Below are positions 13,134 to 24,324 of a DNA stretch of 64,000 bases, in pieces (within the stretch, counting starts at the first letter, position 1; the number at the start of each line of letters is the position of its first letter). The position numbers were made by a program, and so were the translations under genes. Origin of the DNA: Boesenbergia rotunda (lineage: Eukaryota > Streptophyta > Magnoliopsida > Zingiberales > Zingiberaceae). Location: positions 25,857-89,856 of the forward strand of contig JAGFNQ010006422.1 in NCBI GenBank assembly GCA_024364735.1. The letters run 5' to 3'. Under the pieces are notes generated by a model. It worked only from the letters and a program-made list of their open reading frames with translations. It had not been told where the DNA came from and ran no database searches.

Positions 13134-14284
13134 ATGGATGAAAATAATCATGATTTTTTTAGAAATTTTTTAAAAAATACTTCTTCTCAAAATTCCTAAA
13201 CTCTACCAAATTATCCATATTTTCCATATCCATCAAATTATCTACATAATTCATACCCACTAAATAACTCATATAGTCCATATCCACCAAATTATCCATA
13301 TAATCCATATCTACAAAATTATCCGATGGAAAGTGATTCATTTACTCTGATTTTTGTTCCAGAGACTCAAGTGTCCAACCACGAATCCCCAATTAAAGTT
13401 GTTGATTTAGAGAAGACGAATTCTGGTGCTACGGGCAGAAGAAAACGATCAATATGGAGTCAGGCTGAAGACGAGGTTTTGGCCAGATCGTTTGTCACTA
13501 TGAGCGATAATCCAATCATCGGCAATGATCAGAAGATGAATGCTTTCTGGGATCGTGTTGCTAGCTACTACAATGAGAATCGTCCTCAAGGTACACTCAA
13601 CAGAAATGCAAATATCATACGATTACACTGGCACAATATCATACAAAAAAAGATATATCACTTCAACGCAAATTATAATAGCGTTTATAGTGCGTATCGT
13701 AGCAGTCACAATGATGAGAATATATTGCAGTTTGCGTATGAAAAATATCATGAGAAAAATAACAACATTGCCTTTAATCTCGAGCATGTGTGGAGAATCA
13801 TAAAAGATCGTCAAATATTTACTCCACAATCCGTTGATCACCTTGTTGGCACGAAGAAGGCAAGAACCTCGGAATTGAGAGCAAGCAACACCTTATCTAA
13901 CCAAGATGCTAGTCTATATGTAGATCTAAACGAAAAAGAAACTCGTCCAATGAGTCAAAAGGCAACAAAAAGAAAAGGAAAAGACAAAATGAAATCAGAC
14001 ATTGAATGTATGACAATAAATTTGGATAATATGTTTGCAAAGTTTACTGAGTATTAAGCATAAAAATGACTGAAGTTGGAATGAAACAAAAACAATTCGA
14101 AATTGATGAGATGAAAGCAAAAGCTGCTGAAATGAAAGCAAAAACTGCTGAAATGAAAGCAAAGGTTGTCTTAGCCAAAGTTCAATTAAAGGAATATGCA
14201 ATCCTTTCGAAGGATATTTCGCAAATGACACAAGAACAATTTATCATCCATCAACATCTATGTCAAGAGATTAGGAGGGGATGA
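13134..14284 (+). pseudogene. Harbinger ORF1 (Myb/SANT-like) pseudogene
   Basis: Translation from ATG 13134 gives a short N terminus, an in-frame stop (TAA 13197-13199), then a Pro/Tyr/Asn-rich segment made of repeated NYPYxPYP-like units (13203-13325). From 13326 the frame is open to 14057 and contains a Myb-like domain (RRKRSIWSQAEDEVLARSF, then FWDRVASYYNENRP). A frameshift at about 14045-14065 moves the coiled-coil tail (repeated EMKAKAAEMKAK units, ending at 14284) into another frame. The neighbour downstream is the transposase pseudogene. In this superfamily ORF1 is a DNA-binding partner needed with the transposase. Confidence 0.82.
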
Positions 14285-14693
14285 AATATGTAATTTTTAT
14301 TTATTGTAATTTTTAATTATTGTACTTTTCAATTAATATAATTTTCAATCATTGTCCTTTTTAATTAATGTAATTTTCTATTATTTTACTTTTTTAAATT
14401 CATTTATAATTTCTTGTCAATTAATATAATTGTTGCAAACTAACCATTAGAATATACCTGTTGTAGTATAGCAGTTGGAATATAACCGTTGTAATATAAC
14501 TGTTGGAATATAACCGTTGACAAGAACAAATAAATAGACACCTTGTGCTCTACAATTCTTTATTCTTCAAGTAGTTGACGAATTTGTTTCCTCTTCATTC
14601 TTCGATCATTGTGCTCTACAATTCGTCATTCTTCGATCATTGTGCTCTACAATTCGTCATTCTTCATTAACTCTGAATTCGTTTCCTCCAAAT

Positions 14694-15983
14694 ATGTCTC
14701 AATCTTCAAGTAGCACTATCTCCGACTCGACAAGTAAAGATGAAGTTCATGTTGAAGATGTTGATGAAGGTTATAATCCGGAGAATGAACTAATGTCATT
14801 GATACTTCACCAAATTCGACAAATAGTTGAAGCATATCAAAGTAATAACGAGATGCAACGAAGAAGAAGGTTCATCTAAAAAAATCGTGAAGTCGAGCAT
14901 GTGAGGCTTTTCAATGATTATTTCTCCACAAACCCAGTGTATCTAGATCAAAAATTTCGAAGACGATTTCACATGCGAAGAGATTTATTTTGTCGCATAG
15001 TAAATGCACTTAAGAGTCGTTCATCGTTTTTTCAACAAAGGGATGATACTACGAGTAGATAAGGCTTGACACCACTACAAAAACGCACAGCTGCGATTCG
15101 CCAATTAGTTTTTGGAGTCTCAGCCGACCATCTTGACGAGTACCTATGCATGGATGAATCAACCGGCATCCAATGCCTTTTCAAGTTCTACATTTATATG
15201 GTTGAATTTTTTGGTGATCAATACTTGAGAAGGTCAAATGCTGATGATGTTCAACGTCTTCTTCAATTGCATGATGAGAGGCACGACTTCCATAGAATGT
15301 TAGGCAACCTTAATTGCATGCATTGGGAATGGAAAAATTGTCCAGTTGCTTGGAAAGGTCAATTTACAAGCGGTCATGAATCACCAACAATCATGCTTGA
15401 AGCGACCGCGTCTCAAGACTTGTGGATATGACATGCATTCTTTAGTGTCGCAGGTTCACGTAATGATCTTAATGTGTTGTATGAATCTCCCATATTCAAT
15501 AACGTCTTGCAAGGAAATGTCCCGGAGATTAATTTCACAATCAACGACACTCAATATAAGAAGGGGTATTATCTAACAGATAGAATATATCCGGAATGGG
15601 CTACTTTCGTAAAGACTTTTCCTTGCCCGGAAGATCCCAAGAGGAGATTGTTTAAGAAAAGACAAGAGGCTGCAAGAAAAGATGTTAAATGAGTATTTAG
15701 GGTGGTCCAAGCTTGATGGGTAATTATCAGAGGCCCAGCTCATTTTTGCTATAGAAAAATTTAAAACATATTATGTTAGCATGTATTATTTTGCACAATA
15801 TGATTGTGAAAGATGAGGAGGATCACGTGACAAATTGGTACAATGATGAAGGTGACGAACCTGCACAACCCGTCCAGGGCTCAAACCGAGAATTTCATGA
15901 TTATCTCCGGGCAAATTCTCAACTATGTGATAGTCATGTGCATCACTAACTTCGTGTCGATTTAGTTGAACATATTTGGTCAT
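14694..15983 (+). pseudogene. Harbinger DDE transposase pseudogene
   Basis: The conceptual product aligns along its length with the intact transposase of copy B at 22446-23771. It has in-frame stops at about 14877, 15059 and 15429 and several more after 15690. The first catalytic Asp is replaced: the motif reads LNCMHW where copy B has LDCMHW. The second (YYLTDRIYP) keeps Asp. The third site reads KDVK followed by a stop where copy B has KDVERAFG. The product cannot be catalytically active. Confidence 0.88.
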
Positions 15984-16426
15984 AATACAACAACTCCTGA
16001 ATTAGTATTTTATAGTTTCATTTTATGTTTAATTTATATGTTATTTTTTAATTATATGCAAGTGTATTTTTTTTATGTTGTACTCTTTCATTTTGAATTT
16101 ATAATAATATTTTAATTTCAAATAATAATAAATATATTTAAAAATATTATTATTATTTATTTTAAATAATAATCATTTAAATTGCGCAAATGAAATTGAA
16201 AATAAAGAATGTGTATGTGAGATAATGTGTATGTGGCATGTAGACCCCACAAGTAATGGATGTTAAATGTTAAATTAATGTGAGAGAATGAAGATATTAA
16301 TGTTAATGTGTATGTGACATGTGGGTCCCATGCTTTTTGATGAGATGGTAGATGTTTTAATGCCGAAAGCGTTAAACCATTACGGATGCCCTTATACACA
16401 CTTTCTCATGTGTAGGTGGTGAGAAT

Positions 16427-16816
16427 GGGAGCAGATCCCCTGGTCCGCACTTTTGCGGACCAGGGGATGGTCCACTCCCAATTGCGGCCGGATCGTGATC
16501 GTGATCCGGCCGTAATTTATTGCAATCTCTTCTAGGGTTCATCGTGCACCCCAGGTTATAATTTAGGTTCGAACGAATGGTCGGAGGCCACCCGATGGCC
16601 TAAACCCTAAATCTTAAACCTCAAACCCTAAATATTTCATCGTGACCTTCGGTGGCCTCCGATCACTCGCCTGAACCCAAACTATAACCTGGGAGGTACG
16701 GTGAACCCTAGAAGGGATTGCAACAAATTACGGCCGGATCGCAATTACGATCCGGCCGGAATTGGGAGTGGACCTTCCCCTGGTCCGCAAAAATGCGGAC
16801 CAGAGGATCTGAGCTG
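16427..16816. mobile_element. 390-bp double-hairpin MITE, probably Mutator-like
   Basis: A 9-base direct repeat GGTGAGAAT (16418-16426 and 16817-16825) flanks the element. The terminal ~60 bases are inverted repeats of each other. Within each terminus is a second palindrome, CCCCTGGTCCGC with its complement GCGGACCAGGGG about five bases later. A third inner palindrome is GGATCGTGATCGTGATCC. The interior has TAAACCCTAAA-like text. Nine-base duplications suggest a Mutator-type element. There is no coding capacity. Confidence 0.8.
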
Positions 16817-16825
16817 GGTGAGAAT

Positions 16826-19800
16826 ACTTCACTCAATTGGCTTATACTCAACAAATGGATTAATGAAGATACCATGATGAATGCCCAACAGCAAGCCCAA
16901 TCCAACATAATACATTAGGGGAACCTCTTGATATTAGCAATATAAACTAAGACATTTATTCTATCCTCTCATCTCTCATTGTCACTTCTTACGCTCTTTA
17001 ACATGTCTACTTTCAACAACGACAATATTTGTGTTTCCTGTACTGAAAGCAATCATAATTTCCAAAAAATTACCTGCAAGGGCAGAAGTTTTTGCATATC
17101 TTGGAGATAACTATGCTGGTAGCAGAACGAATTTCATCCCATGCTGTATTTACACCTGTACCTTCATCTAATAATAGCTGAAGATTATACTCTGAAAGAA
17201 ATTAGGCATAATTAGTTCCCTGAACAACTGTCTTAATAGATAAATTTCTGGTTTGTGTAACTGTCCAGTGCTTGAAAGAATTTGGTGTCATGCTAGTATA
17301 CCCATACCCTAGAGTAACATGAATTTATTAAAAGCTCTAATGCAATTCATTAACAATAGAGGAAACAAATGTTAACAAAATGTTATCAAATGTTTGCTGT
17401 TGTACGTAGGTTTACTCGAGATTTCCATGTATCAAATTAATAGCTGTGAATCAAATAGTACAGTGGAAAGAAAATGTATGTTAAAGAGCATTACTGGCAG
17501 CAAGAGCATAAGGAAAGTAATGGAAATTGGCATGGCGACAGTAGATAATCCTTTAGGATATTTGCAGTTAAGCGATCTCTGCTTCAGTTGATTTCATTCT
17601 CAATCAGCTTTTGGTTTTTGCTAATTTGGAAATCAAAATTAATCAATTTCTTAGGTAAGCTGATCCTCGTGACTATTTAGTTAATTTCTTTGTCGACCAG
17701 TTCAAACGGTTCCTACTTTCTCCATTTCAGCATTCTGCATTTAGCAATCCATATAACAGCACCATTTCAGTTATCATAACGGTGAAATCTGTGAGTTACA
17801 ATATAGTGTGATAGTATACATCTAAGCACTGATTAACTGGCTTGTAGCATGCAATTACAGAGAAACATACAGACATTGCTAACTAGGTGCATGACGTGAT
17901 TGCTATTACCTAATTGGGATCACAATTTCAGGTCAGGTACAAGAGCATTGCAAGCCTATTACCACCGCTAAGTAATTTGGTGCCTAATTGGAGATCATAG
18001 GATGAGAGCCATTATGAAATATTGTGACATTTGGAAGAAATAGTATTACCTACCTACCTTGAGACCATGAAACCTTAGTGATACTGTGGGTCTACAATGG
18101 TTAAGTACTACCTAACTGAAGACTGTGCATTTGAACATACTGTATGCCTGTGACAGTTGACAGTCGGTTTTGTCAATTCACATATGGAGATCATAAGACT
18201 TGTGACAATAGAATGTGGATTTGCGATTATCATCGACACCAGCTTTAGCAAGAGACCAAAATACCATAAAAAATTGGCTTTATGCCTATGTGTTCTCTTG
18301 GATCTATTGTGGTGATCCATCTACATGTTTGAGCATATTCTATATCCATTCATCACAGAGATCTATAATTATTGGATCGCTTACTTTTATCTTTGTCTAA
18401 TTTAATTCTCTATTTTTCTACAGGAGGCTCTCCACCAGTGCAATTTGTTTTTTGTACACGTACCCACAATAGTCTGAGCCAAACCATGACGTATTAATAC
18501 TATTATTACTCTGAGACACTGCTACTAATGTAGTTCGAGTTTTGCTTGACATTTTTTATTTTTGATTTACTCAATATTTATTATTTTGTGCCTGTATTTA
18601 TAAAAGAATTCTTGTTGTAGGCTTCTTACAACTTCTGCTCATATGAGAGAAATATTATGTTATTAAAACTAATATACTTGTGTGATTATCACCTTTACTG
18701 CCAATGATATTGTCTTCACAATATTATCAATAAGCGACACAAACAGGTACCAATATAATTGCGTACCAGAGAAAAGCTTGCAGTGTCACAACTAATTTTG
18801 TCCATCTCATATCCCTAGGCAAAAACAAAATGTCTCCCATATTTGTCAAGTGTTTCTTGGTTACTCTAGCATGTAAAACAGCAAAAGGAAAATCTTGCCA
18901 CACTCCATTATACAACGTAACATGTTTTTATCCATGCAGTTTGATAGAGTTTACTCCTTTCTTTTGCATCTCACTATATTTCTGAGTCTACCATCGGAGC
19001 CTTGATATTTATATTGTATTGTCCCTTTCCCATCTTCCCTGCAAAGGCACCAACATGGGAACCTCAACCACTATTGACCTATAGCAGAAGGCCAAGAGTT
19101 GATTATATGACAAAAGTTTTTGAGACTACTGCTCTCTCAATACCATCCACAGTCCAAGATCTTGCCTCGTATTTGGATCTTCCCATTCCTCCAAAATAGG
19201 TACTCATTAATGCACTACCTCACACCCACTTTCTCATTACATATCTTATATTGCTCTATGGCCCATTATTTTGCTTATTATTTCTTCTTTAGCCATGTTA
19301 CTTTTTGATCCATGCATGAGATAGACTATCATGTATGAGATGACAAATTTACATTATTATGATAATTGAAAGATAGTTCCTCTTTCCTATGGAAATCCAA
19401 AGTTGGTTGTAAGTAAATGTTTACTATGAAAATATCACTTGAAAGTATCTTTGATGAGGAAAAAAAGCTCAATTGGTGGGGCAAGGTATGCATTCAATGG
19501 TGTCGATATTGTCTTCTTTTTTCTTTTTTCTTTTTTTTTTCGTGGCCAACATTTCTTCAATTCTGTCACTTTGGCAAATATCGTTTCAATTACCACTTTA
19601 TTAATTGGATATCAAGAACGTCAATTCTTACTATTGAAGTATGCATGATTTAACTGCTTAGGTTTGCTGCCAGGGAGAGTTCGACTGTGTAAATTGAAAA
19701 TCTTTTGTATGGGCGAAGCATTCTCTTAGAGCATGGTTTGGTAAATTCAGTATGCCCTTCTCTGGTTTGGTAAATTTCTCAAGGCTCCGTGTCATGATCA

Positions 19801-19878
19801 TAGGAAGGAAATTTACAGATTTTGTGGTATCTCAAGAATGCTTCTGGAATGAGTATCCTATATTGTGACTATGGCTAT
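16826..19878. other. intergenic region with at most a copia scrap
   Basis: No intact gene is seen in about 3 kb. The only protein-like trace is near 19050-19197. The rest is AT-rich with scattered simple repeats such as a TTTTTC run at 19515-19540. Confidence 0.5.
19050..19197 (+). pseudogene. possible Ty1/copia pol linker fragment
   Basis: The frame encodes PLLTYSRRPRVDY and, after a Ser/Thr-rich stretch, LDLPIPPK. This resembles the variable linker between integrase and reverse transcriptase of plant copia elements, which commonly reads VYSRRP ... DLPIALRKG. No flanking LTR or RT motif was found, so the call rests on this short similarity alone. Confidence 0.3.
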
Positions 19879-20520
19879 TTAGACCATCTCCAATGGATAC
19901 ACTATTACACTAAAATGGTGTTGGAGAGGCACCATTTTATCTCCAATGGATACACTATAATGGGCACCAATTTGGTGCAAGTAAATAGTGCGGCACCAAT
20001 ATGGTGCCGCACTATTCACGTGCAAGTGGTTATTTTATTATTAAATATATTATAATATTATATTTGTATTTAATTAAATATATTATAATATTAATTTTAT
20101 ATTTAAAATATTTTATATAAGTGTTGCATGATTTAATTAAATGTATTATAATATTAAATTTATATTTAAAATATTCTTAAATATTATAAATTATTATTAT
20201 TTAATTTAATTGAATTTATTTTGTAAATTTTATATATTATAAATTTATATTAGTTATTAACTTAAATAAGTAATATTTAAAATATTTGTTATATTACTAA
20301 GATTATAAATATTTTAAAATTTATAATACTGATAATTTTATAACAAACACACAATTAAACATTTAATATTTCAAAGTGCATACATAGAAAATACATAACA
20401 TATAGCCCAACATATAATTTAAAGATGCAACAAACATTAAAGTAAACATGCATTTAAAATAACTTCCTAATAATAACTTCCTAAAAGGATCTTTAGAAAT
20501 GGACCAGAGTCATTGAATGT

Positions 20521-21567
20521 TTAATATTCTGGTAAATCACTTCCTCCAAAACCACTGAAATAATCTTGGAATCGACCGGAGCCATTCAAAGGATCTTCAA
20601 ATTCTTGTCCTTCTTCTTGAGACGAATTGAATTTAGATCCTTCTTCTTGATGTGGAATTGATTGAGAATTTTGGTGCATTTTCCTCTTTTGCATAATTCT
20701 GACTTGTTCACTGTGAATAAATTCACGCATTATCGGATCGGCGATGGTATTCAAATCTTTGAATAAAATTTTATTCTCTTCCTTGAATATAGCAACATCG
20801 GTACTTCTATCCAATGCCGCAACAAGTTGGTCATTTTGTGAAACTATTTTTGTAAGTTGTTGTTCATTCTTTCGCTTCAGTTTTGCTTTCTTCACCCCAA
20901 TAGGTCGTTTAGTTGAAGTATCAGGACTATCCGAATCAGCGATATTAAGATCAAACGAAGAGACACGTGGAGATGGAGATGAATAAACATCTTTCTCAAG
21001 ATTATAAGATTGAGAATAATCAGCTTGAGCAGTTTGTCGTTGCACTCTCGTAGATCCAATTTTGGCGTTGTCACTGTTAAATTTCTCAATACCTTGAAGA
21101 ATGCTCCACACATGTCCAAATTTGAAACCCTTTGAGTAATTAGGATCTTGCACTAATAACATTTGTGCACGATTCATCTGTAAAAAAAAATAATACAGAA
21201 ATAGAATTATTAACTAAATTAGATATTGATTATAAAATTGATATACTCTACAAAATAAATAATGATAACAACTTACAATATCCTCCTCTGATGCTCCACT
21301 CGGATTCGTTTCTTCGATTTGTCGAACACAACCCTTCAATTTGGAAATAGCAGCAATGATAATATTCATTCGTTTTTGTAACGATCTTCTAAGTCGCTCT
21401 GAATTTTGAAAATTTGGATCTTGATTATACTCCATCTCAACTCTTGCCCAAAATTGATCCTTCTTTTGGTTGATTCCTAAGATTGGATTTTGAGAGATAT
21501 GAAGATAAGCATGACACAAATGTTTATCTTCTTCAACTGAGTAGGATGATGAACGAGATGAACTCAT
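20521..21567 (-). CDS. Harbinger ORF1 (Myb-like, NAM-associated-like), intact
   Basis: Two exons on the minus strand, 21567-21277 (97 codons) and 21177-20521, giving 315 residues. The 99-base intron has a clear GTAAGT donor and a TTTTACAG acceptor. Exon 1 holds a Myb/trihelix-like region (SYSVEEDKHLCHAYLHIS, FWARVEMEYNQ). Exon 2 carries FKFGHVWSILQG, a Lys-rich patch GVKKAKLKRKNEQQ that could serve nuclear import, and an acidic, Gly-rich tail. This is the layout of plant PIF/Harbinger ORF1 proteins, which bind element DNA and bring the transposase to it. It is transcribed away from the transposase, the two starts being separated by the minisatellite. Confidence 0.85.
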
Positions 21568-21587
21568 TTTTTTTCAAGAGTAGAGGT

Positions 21588-22395
21588 GCATTGTGATGGC
21601 CATGTCTAGTATGCCATTATATAGGAAATAATATATTGTGATGTCCCATCGTCTGAAAAAATATGCATTCTAAAATGATGGTGTGTGATAATAGTGTGTG
21701 CATTGTGATGTCCCGTCATCTGCATAAATATGCATTGTGATGTCCCATCGTCTGCAAAAATATGCATTGTGATGTCTTGTCTTCTGAAATAATGGTGTGT
21801 GATAATAGTGTGTGCATTGTGATGTCCCGTCATCTGCAAAAATATGCATTGTGATGTCCCGTCGTCTGCAAAAATATGCATTGTGATGTCTTGTCTTCTG
21901 AAATAATGGTGTGTGATAATAGTGTGTGCATTGTGATGTCCCGTCATCTGCAAAAATATGCATTGTGATGTCCCGTCGTCTACAAAAATATGCATTGTGA
22001 TGTCTTGTCTTCTGAAATAATGGTGTGTGATAATAGTGTGTGCATTATGATGTCCCGTCGTCTGCAAAAATATGCATTGTGATGTCTTGTCTTCTGAAAT
22101 AATGGTGTGTGATAATAGTGTGTGCATTGTGATGTCCCGTCATCTGCAAAAATATGCATTGTGATGTCCCGTCGTCTGCAAAAATATGCATTGTGATGTC
22201 CCGTCGTCTGCAAAAATATGCATTGTGATGTCTTGTCTTCTGAAATAATGGTGTGTGATAATAGTGTGTGCATTGTGATGTCCCGTCGTCTGCAAAATAT
22301 GCATTGTGATGTCTTGTCTTCTGAAATAATGATGTGCGCATTGTAATGTCCCGTCGCCTGAAAAAATAATAATGTTGTGTGCATTATGCATTATA
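21588..22395. repeat. minisatellite between the two transposon genes
   Basis: About 20 units, each opening with GCATTGTGATGTC. Two unit types alternate: a 32-base type continuing CCGTCGTCTGCAAAAATAT and a 50-base type continuing TTGTCTTCTGAAATAATGG then TGTGTGATAATAGTGTGT. Order is irregular (for example two short units in a row near 22120-22210), as expected from unequal exchange. The array fills the divergent promoter region of ORF1 and transposase. Several long open frames through it on the minus strand are products of the repetition. Confidence 0.95.
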
Positions 22396-22445
22396 AATAC
22401 ATACCATAACTGAAAACAATTCAACCACATTCTTCCTCTTAAAAA

Positions 22446-23771
22446 ATGAGTTCTAGATATGAGGGTACTTCAAATTTATCATCCTCAAGCTCTGAAGATG
22501 ATGAAATATTTGAAGCACACAGAAGGCTTGTCACTCAAGCGATTTACCGCAACAATCAAGTCATTTTGAATCATCTGAGTGAAGAAAGCGACAAAGGCAA
22601 ACATCGAGGATCTATTCCTGGTCACATAGTGATCAATCGTAATAGAGAAGCTGCTGCTTGTAATCTATTCAATGATTACTTTGCCGAAAATCCTACATAT
22701 AATGCTGCAATGTTCCGAAGAAGATTCAGAATGGGAAGAAGTTTATTTATGCGTTTTTTTAATGTGGTTAGTAATCATGATAACTATTTTGTGCAGAAAA
22801 GAGACGGAGTTGGAAAACTTGGTTTGTCTGGTTTACAAAAAATGACAGCTGCATTTCGAATATTGGCATATGGTGTGCCGGCAGACGCTACTGATGAGTA
22901 CATCAAAATAGGAGAATCAACTGCCGTAGAAAGTGTGAAAAGATTTTGTCGTGCTGTTGTTGAAGTATTTGGAGGACAGTACCTGCGATCACCCAATGCT
23001 AATGATGTTGCTAGGCTTCTTCATATTGGTGAGCAGCGTGGTTTTCCTGGTATGCTGGGTAGTCTAGATTGCATGCATTGGAGGTGGAAAAATTGCCCAA
23101 CAGCATGGGTTGGGCAATATTCTGGTCGCAGTGGAAAGCCAACAATTATTCTAGAAGTTGTAGCTGATTACGATCTTTGGATATGGCATGCATATTTCGG
23201 TTTACCTGGATCTAACAATGACATTAATGTATTAGAGTCTTCTAATCTTTTTTCTAATCTTGCTCAAGGTATTGCTCCCCCTGCTCATTATGTCATTCAA
23301 GGAAAAGAGTACAACATGGGTTACTATTTAGCTGATGGTATATACCCAAAATGGTCTACACTTGTTCAAACAATTCATGATCCACGCGGTACAAAGAATA
23401 AGTTGTTTGCAATGAAACAAGAGGCATGCAGAAAAGATGTTGAGCGAGCATTTGGAGTGCTTCAATCACGCTTTGCAATTGTTGCAGGACCTTCACGTTT
23501 TTGGCAGAAGAATGTTTTACATGATATAATGACTTCATGTATTATTATGCATAATATGATAATTGAAGATGAGCGCGACCTAAATGCATCAATTATTGAT
23601 CAAGGTGAAGACCCGTCGGCTGCAAATGTTGATACATCAGTAGATGACAATACCCGATTTCAAGAGTTTCTTGCTAGATATGAAGGTATCAAAAATAGAG
23701 ATGCTCACTTTGCCCTTAGAAATGCATTAATTGAGCATTTGTGGGAACAATATGGTAATTCTGATAATTAA
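22446..23771 (+). CDS. PIF/Harbinger DDE transposase, intact
   Basis: A single open frame of 441 residues of the plant transposon protein / ALP1-like family. The catalytic triad is visible: D208 in SLDCMHWRW, D297 in YYLADGIYP and E333 in KDVERAFGVLQ. The N-terminal part has an Arg-rich segment (FRRRFRMGRSLFMRFF, about 90-105) typical of the DNA-contacting region, and GLQKMTAAFRILAYG. The C terminus keeps SCIIMHNMIIEDER. Length is usual for autonomous copies. ATG 22446 follows about 50 bases after the minisatellite. The enzyme would cut at the element ends and integrate at TTA/TAA sites. Host-domesticated relatives (HARBI1, ALP1) exist, but the surrounding ends and ORF1 identify this as a transposon gene. 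Confidence 0.95.
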   Translation: MSSRYEGTSNLSSSSSEDDEIFEAHRRLVTQAIYRNNQVILNHLSEESDKGKHRGSIPGHIVINRNREAAACNLFNDYFAENPTYNAAMFRRRFRMGRSLFMRFFNVVSNHDNYFVQKRDGVGKLGLSGLQKMTAAFRILAYGVPADATDEYIKIGESTAVESVKRFCRAVVEVFGGQYLRSPNANDVARLLHIGEQRGFPGMLGSLDCMHWRWKNCPTAWVGQYSGRSGKPTIILEVVADYDLWIWHAYFGLPGSNNDINVLESSNLFSNLAQGIAPPAHYVIQGKEYNMGYYLADGIYPKWSTLVQTIHDPRGTKNKLFAMKQEACRKDVERAFGVLQSRFAIVAGPSRFWQKNVLHDIMTSCIIMHNMIIEDERDLNASIIDQGEDPSAANVDTSVDDNTRFQEFLARYEGIKNRDAHFALRNALIEHLWEQYGNSDN

Positions 23772-24324
23772 AATATATAAGTGTTAGTTGTTTTGTGTAA
23801 TGTATTTTCAATGAAGTGTTAGTTATTTTGTAAAATGTATTTTCAATGAAGTGTTAGTTGTTTCGTGTAATGTATTTTCAATGAAGTATTAGCTGTTTTG
23901 TGAAAATATTTAAAATATTTTATCTTAATTGTTTATGATTACGTATTATCTTTAAATAATAGTATGTCTATTAAATTATTTCCACCAAAATTAAGAAGAA
24001 AGTATTAATATTTATTTTTTTAATTAAAAATAAAATATTACGATCATAATTAAAATTAATGATTATGTACCATAAAAATATTAATTTTATTAATAATTAT
24101 GATCATAATAAAAATATTTAACATATTAATATATATGTTAAAATTAATATGTATGTTGAATAATAAATTATAAGATGGAAAAATAGAATATTCTAAGGAA
24201 TATTCTTTTTAGTGTAAGAAATGGTGTCTCTTGGTTGGAGTGGAAAAAAAATTTGGTGTTGAAGTGACACCAAAATGGTGTTGTAGAAGCACTAAAATGG
24301 TGTTTATGGTTGGAGATGGTCTTA

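Larger units (their letters stand above)
12675..16391. mobile_element. degenerate PIF/Harbinger DNA transposon (copy A)
   Basis: The element is flanked by the 3-base target duplication TTA (12672-12674 and 16392-16394). Its ends are imperfect inverted repeats, GAGCACCTGCAACAG on the left and GGGCATCCGTAATGG (complement of the right end). It carries the two genes expected of the superfamily, both on the plus strand: a Myb-like ORF1 (13134-14284) and a DDE transposase (14694-15983). Both are broken. The left subterminal region (about 12825-12965) repeats ATCGATTGGGGA-type units five or six times. No activity is expected from this copy. Confidence 0.88.
19882..24321. mobile_element. apparently complete PIF/Harbinger transposon (copy B)
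   Basis: The 4.44-kb element is flanked by TTA on both sides (19879-19881 and 24322-24324). The ends are inverted: GACCATCTCCAA at the left and TTGGAGATGGTC at the right. Subterminal regions on both sides repeat CACCATTTT/AAAATGGTG motifs. It carries two divergent genes, ORF1 on the minus strand (21567-20521) and the transposase on the plus strand (22446-23771). Between them is a minisatellite of about 800 bases. Both genes are open from start to stop, so the element has everything an autonomous Harbinger is known to need. Whether it moves cannot be told from one copy. Confidence 0.92.

Noticed and set aside
13159..13341. Minus-strand frame rich in MDxMDNLVDMDY repeats
   Set aside because: It is the antisense of the Pro/Tyr-rich repeat of the transposon ORF1 on the plus strand.
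21588..22395. CRISPR-like appearance of regularly repeated units
   Set aside because: There are no unique spacers; units are contiguous tandem repeats within a plant transposon.
21606..22430. Long minus-strand open frames with repeated HHNAYFCRRRDITMH-like text
   Set aside because: They are translations of the minisatellite in several frames; repeat units whose lengths avoid stops keep all frames open. No family resemblance.
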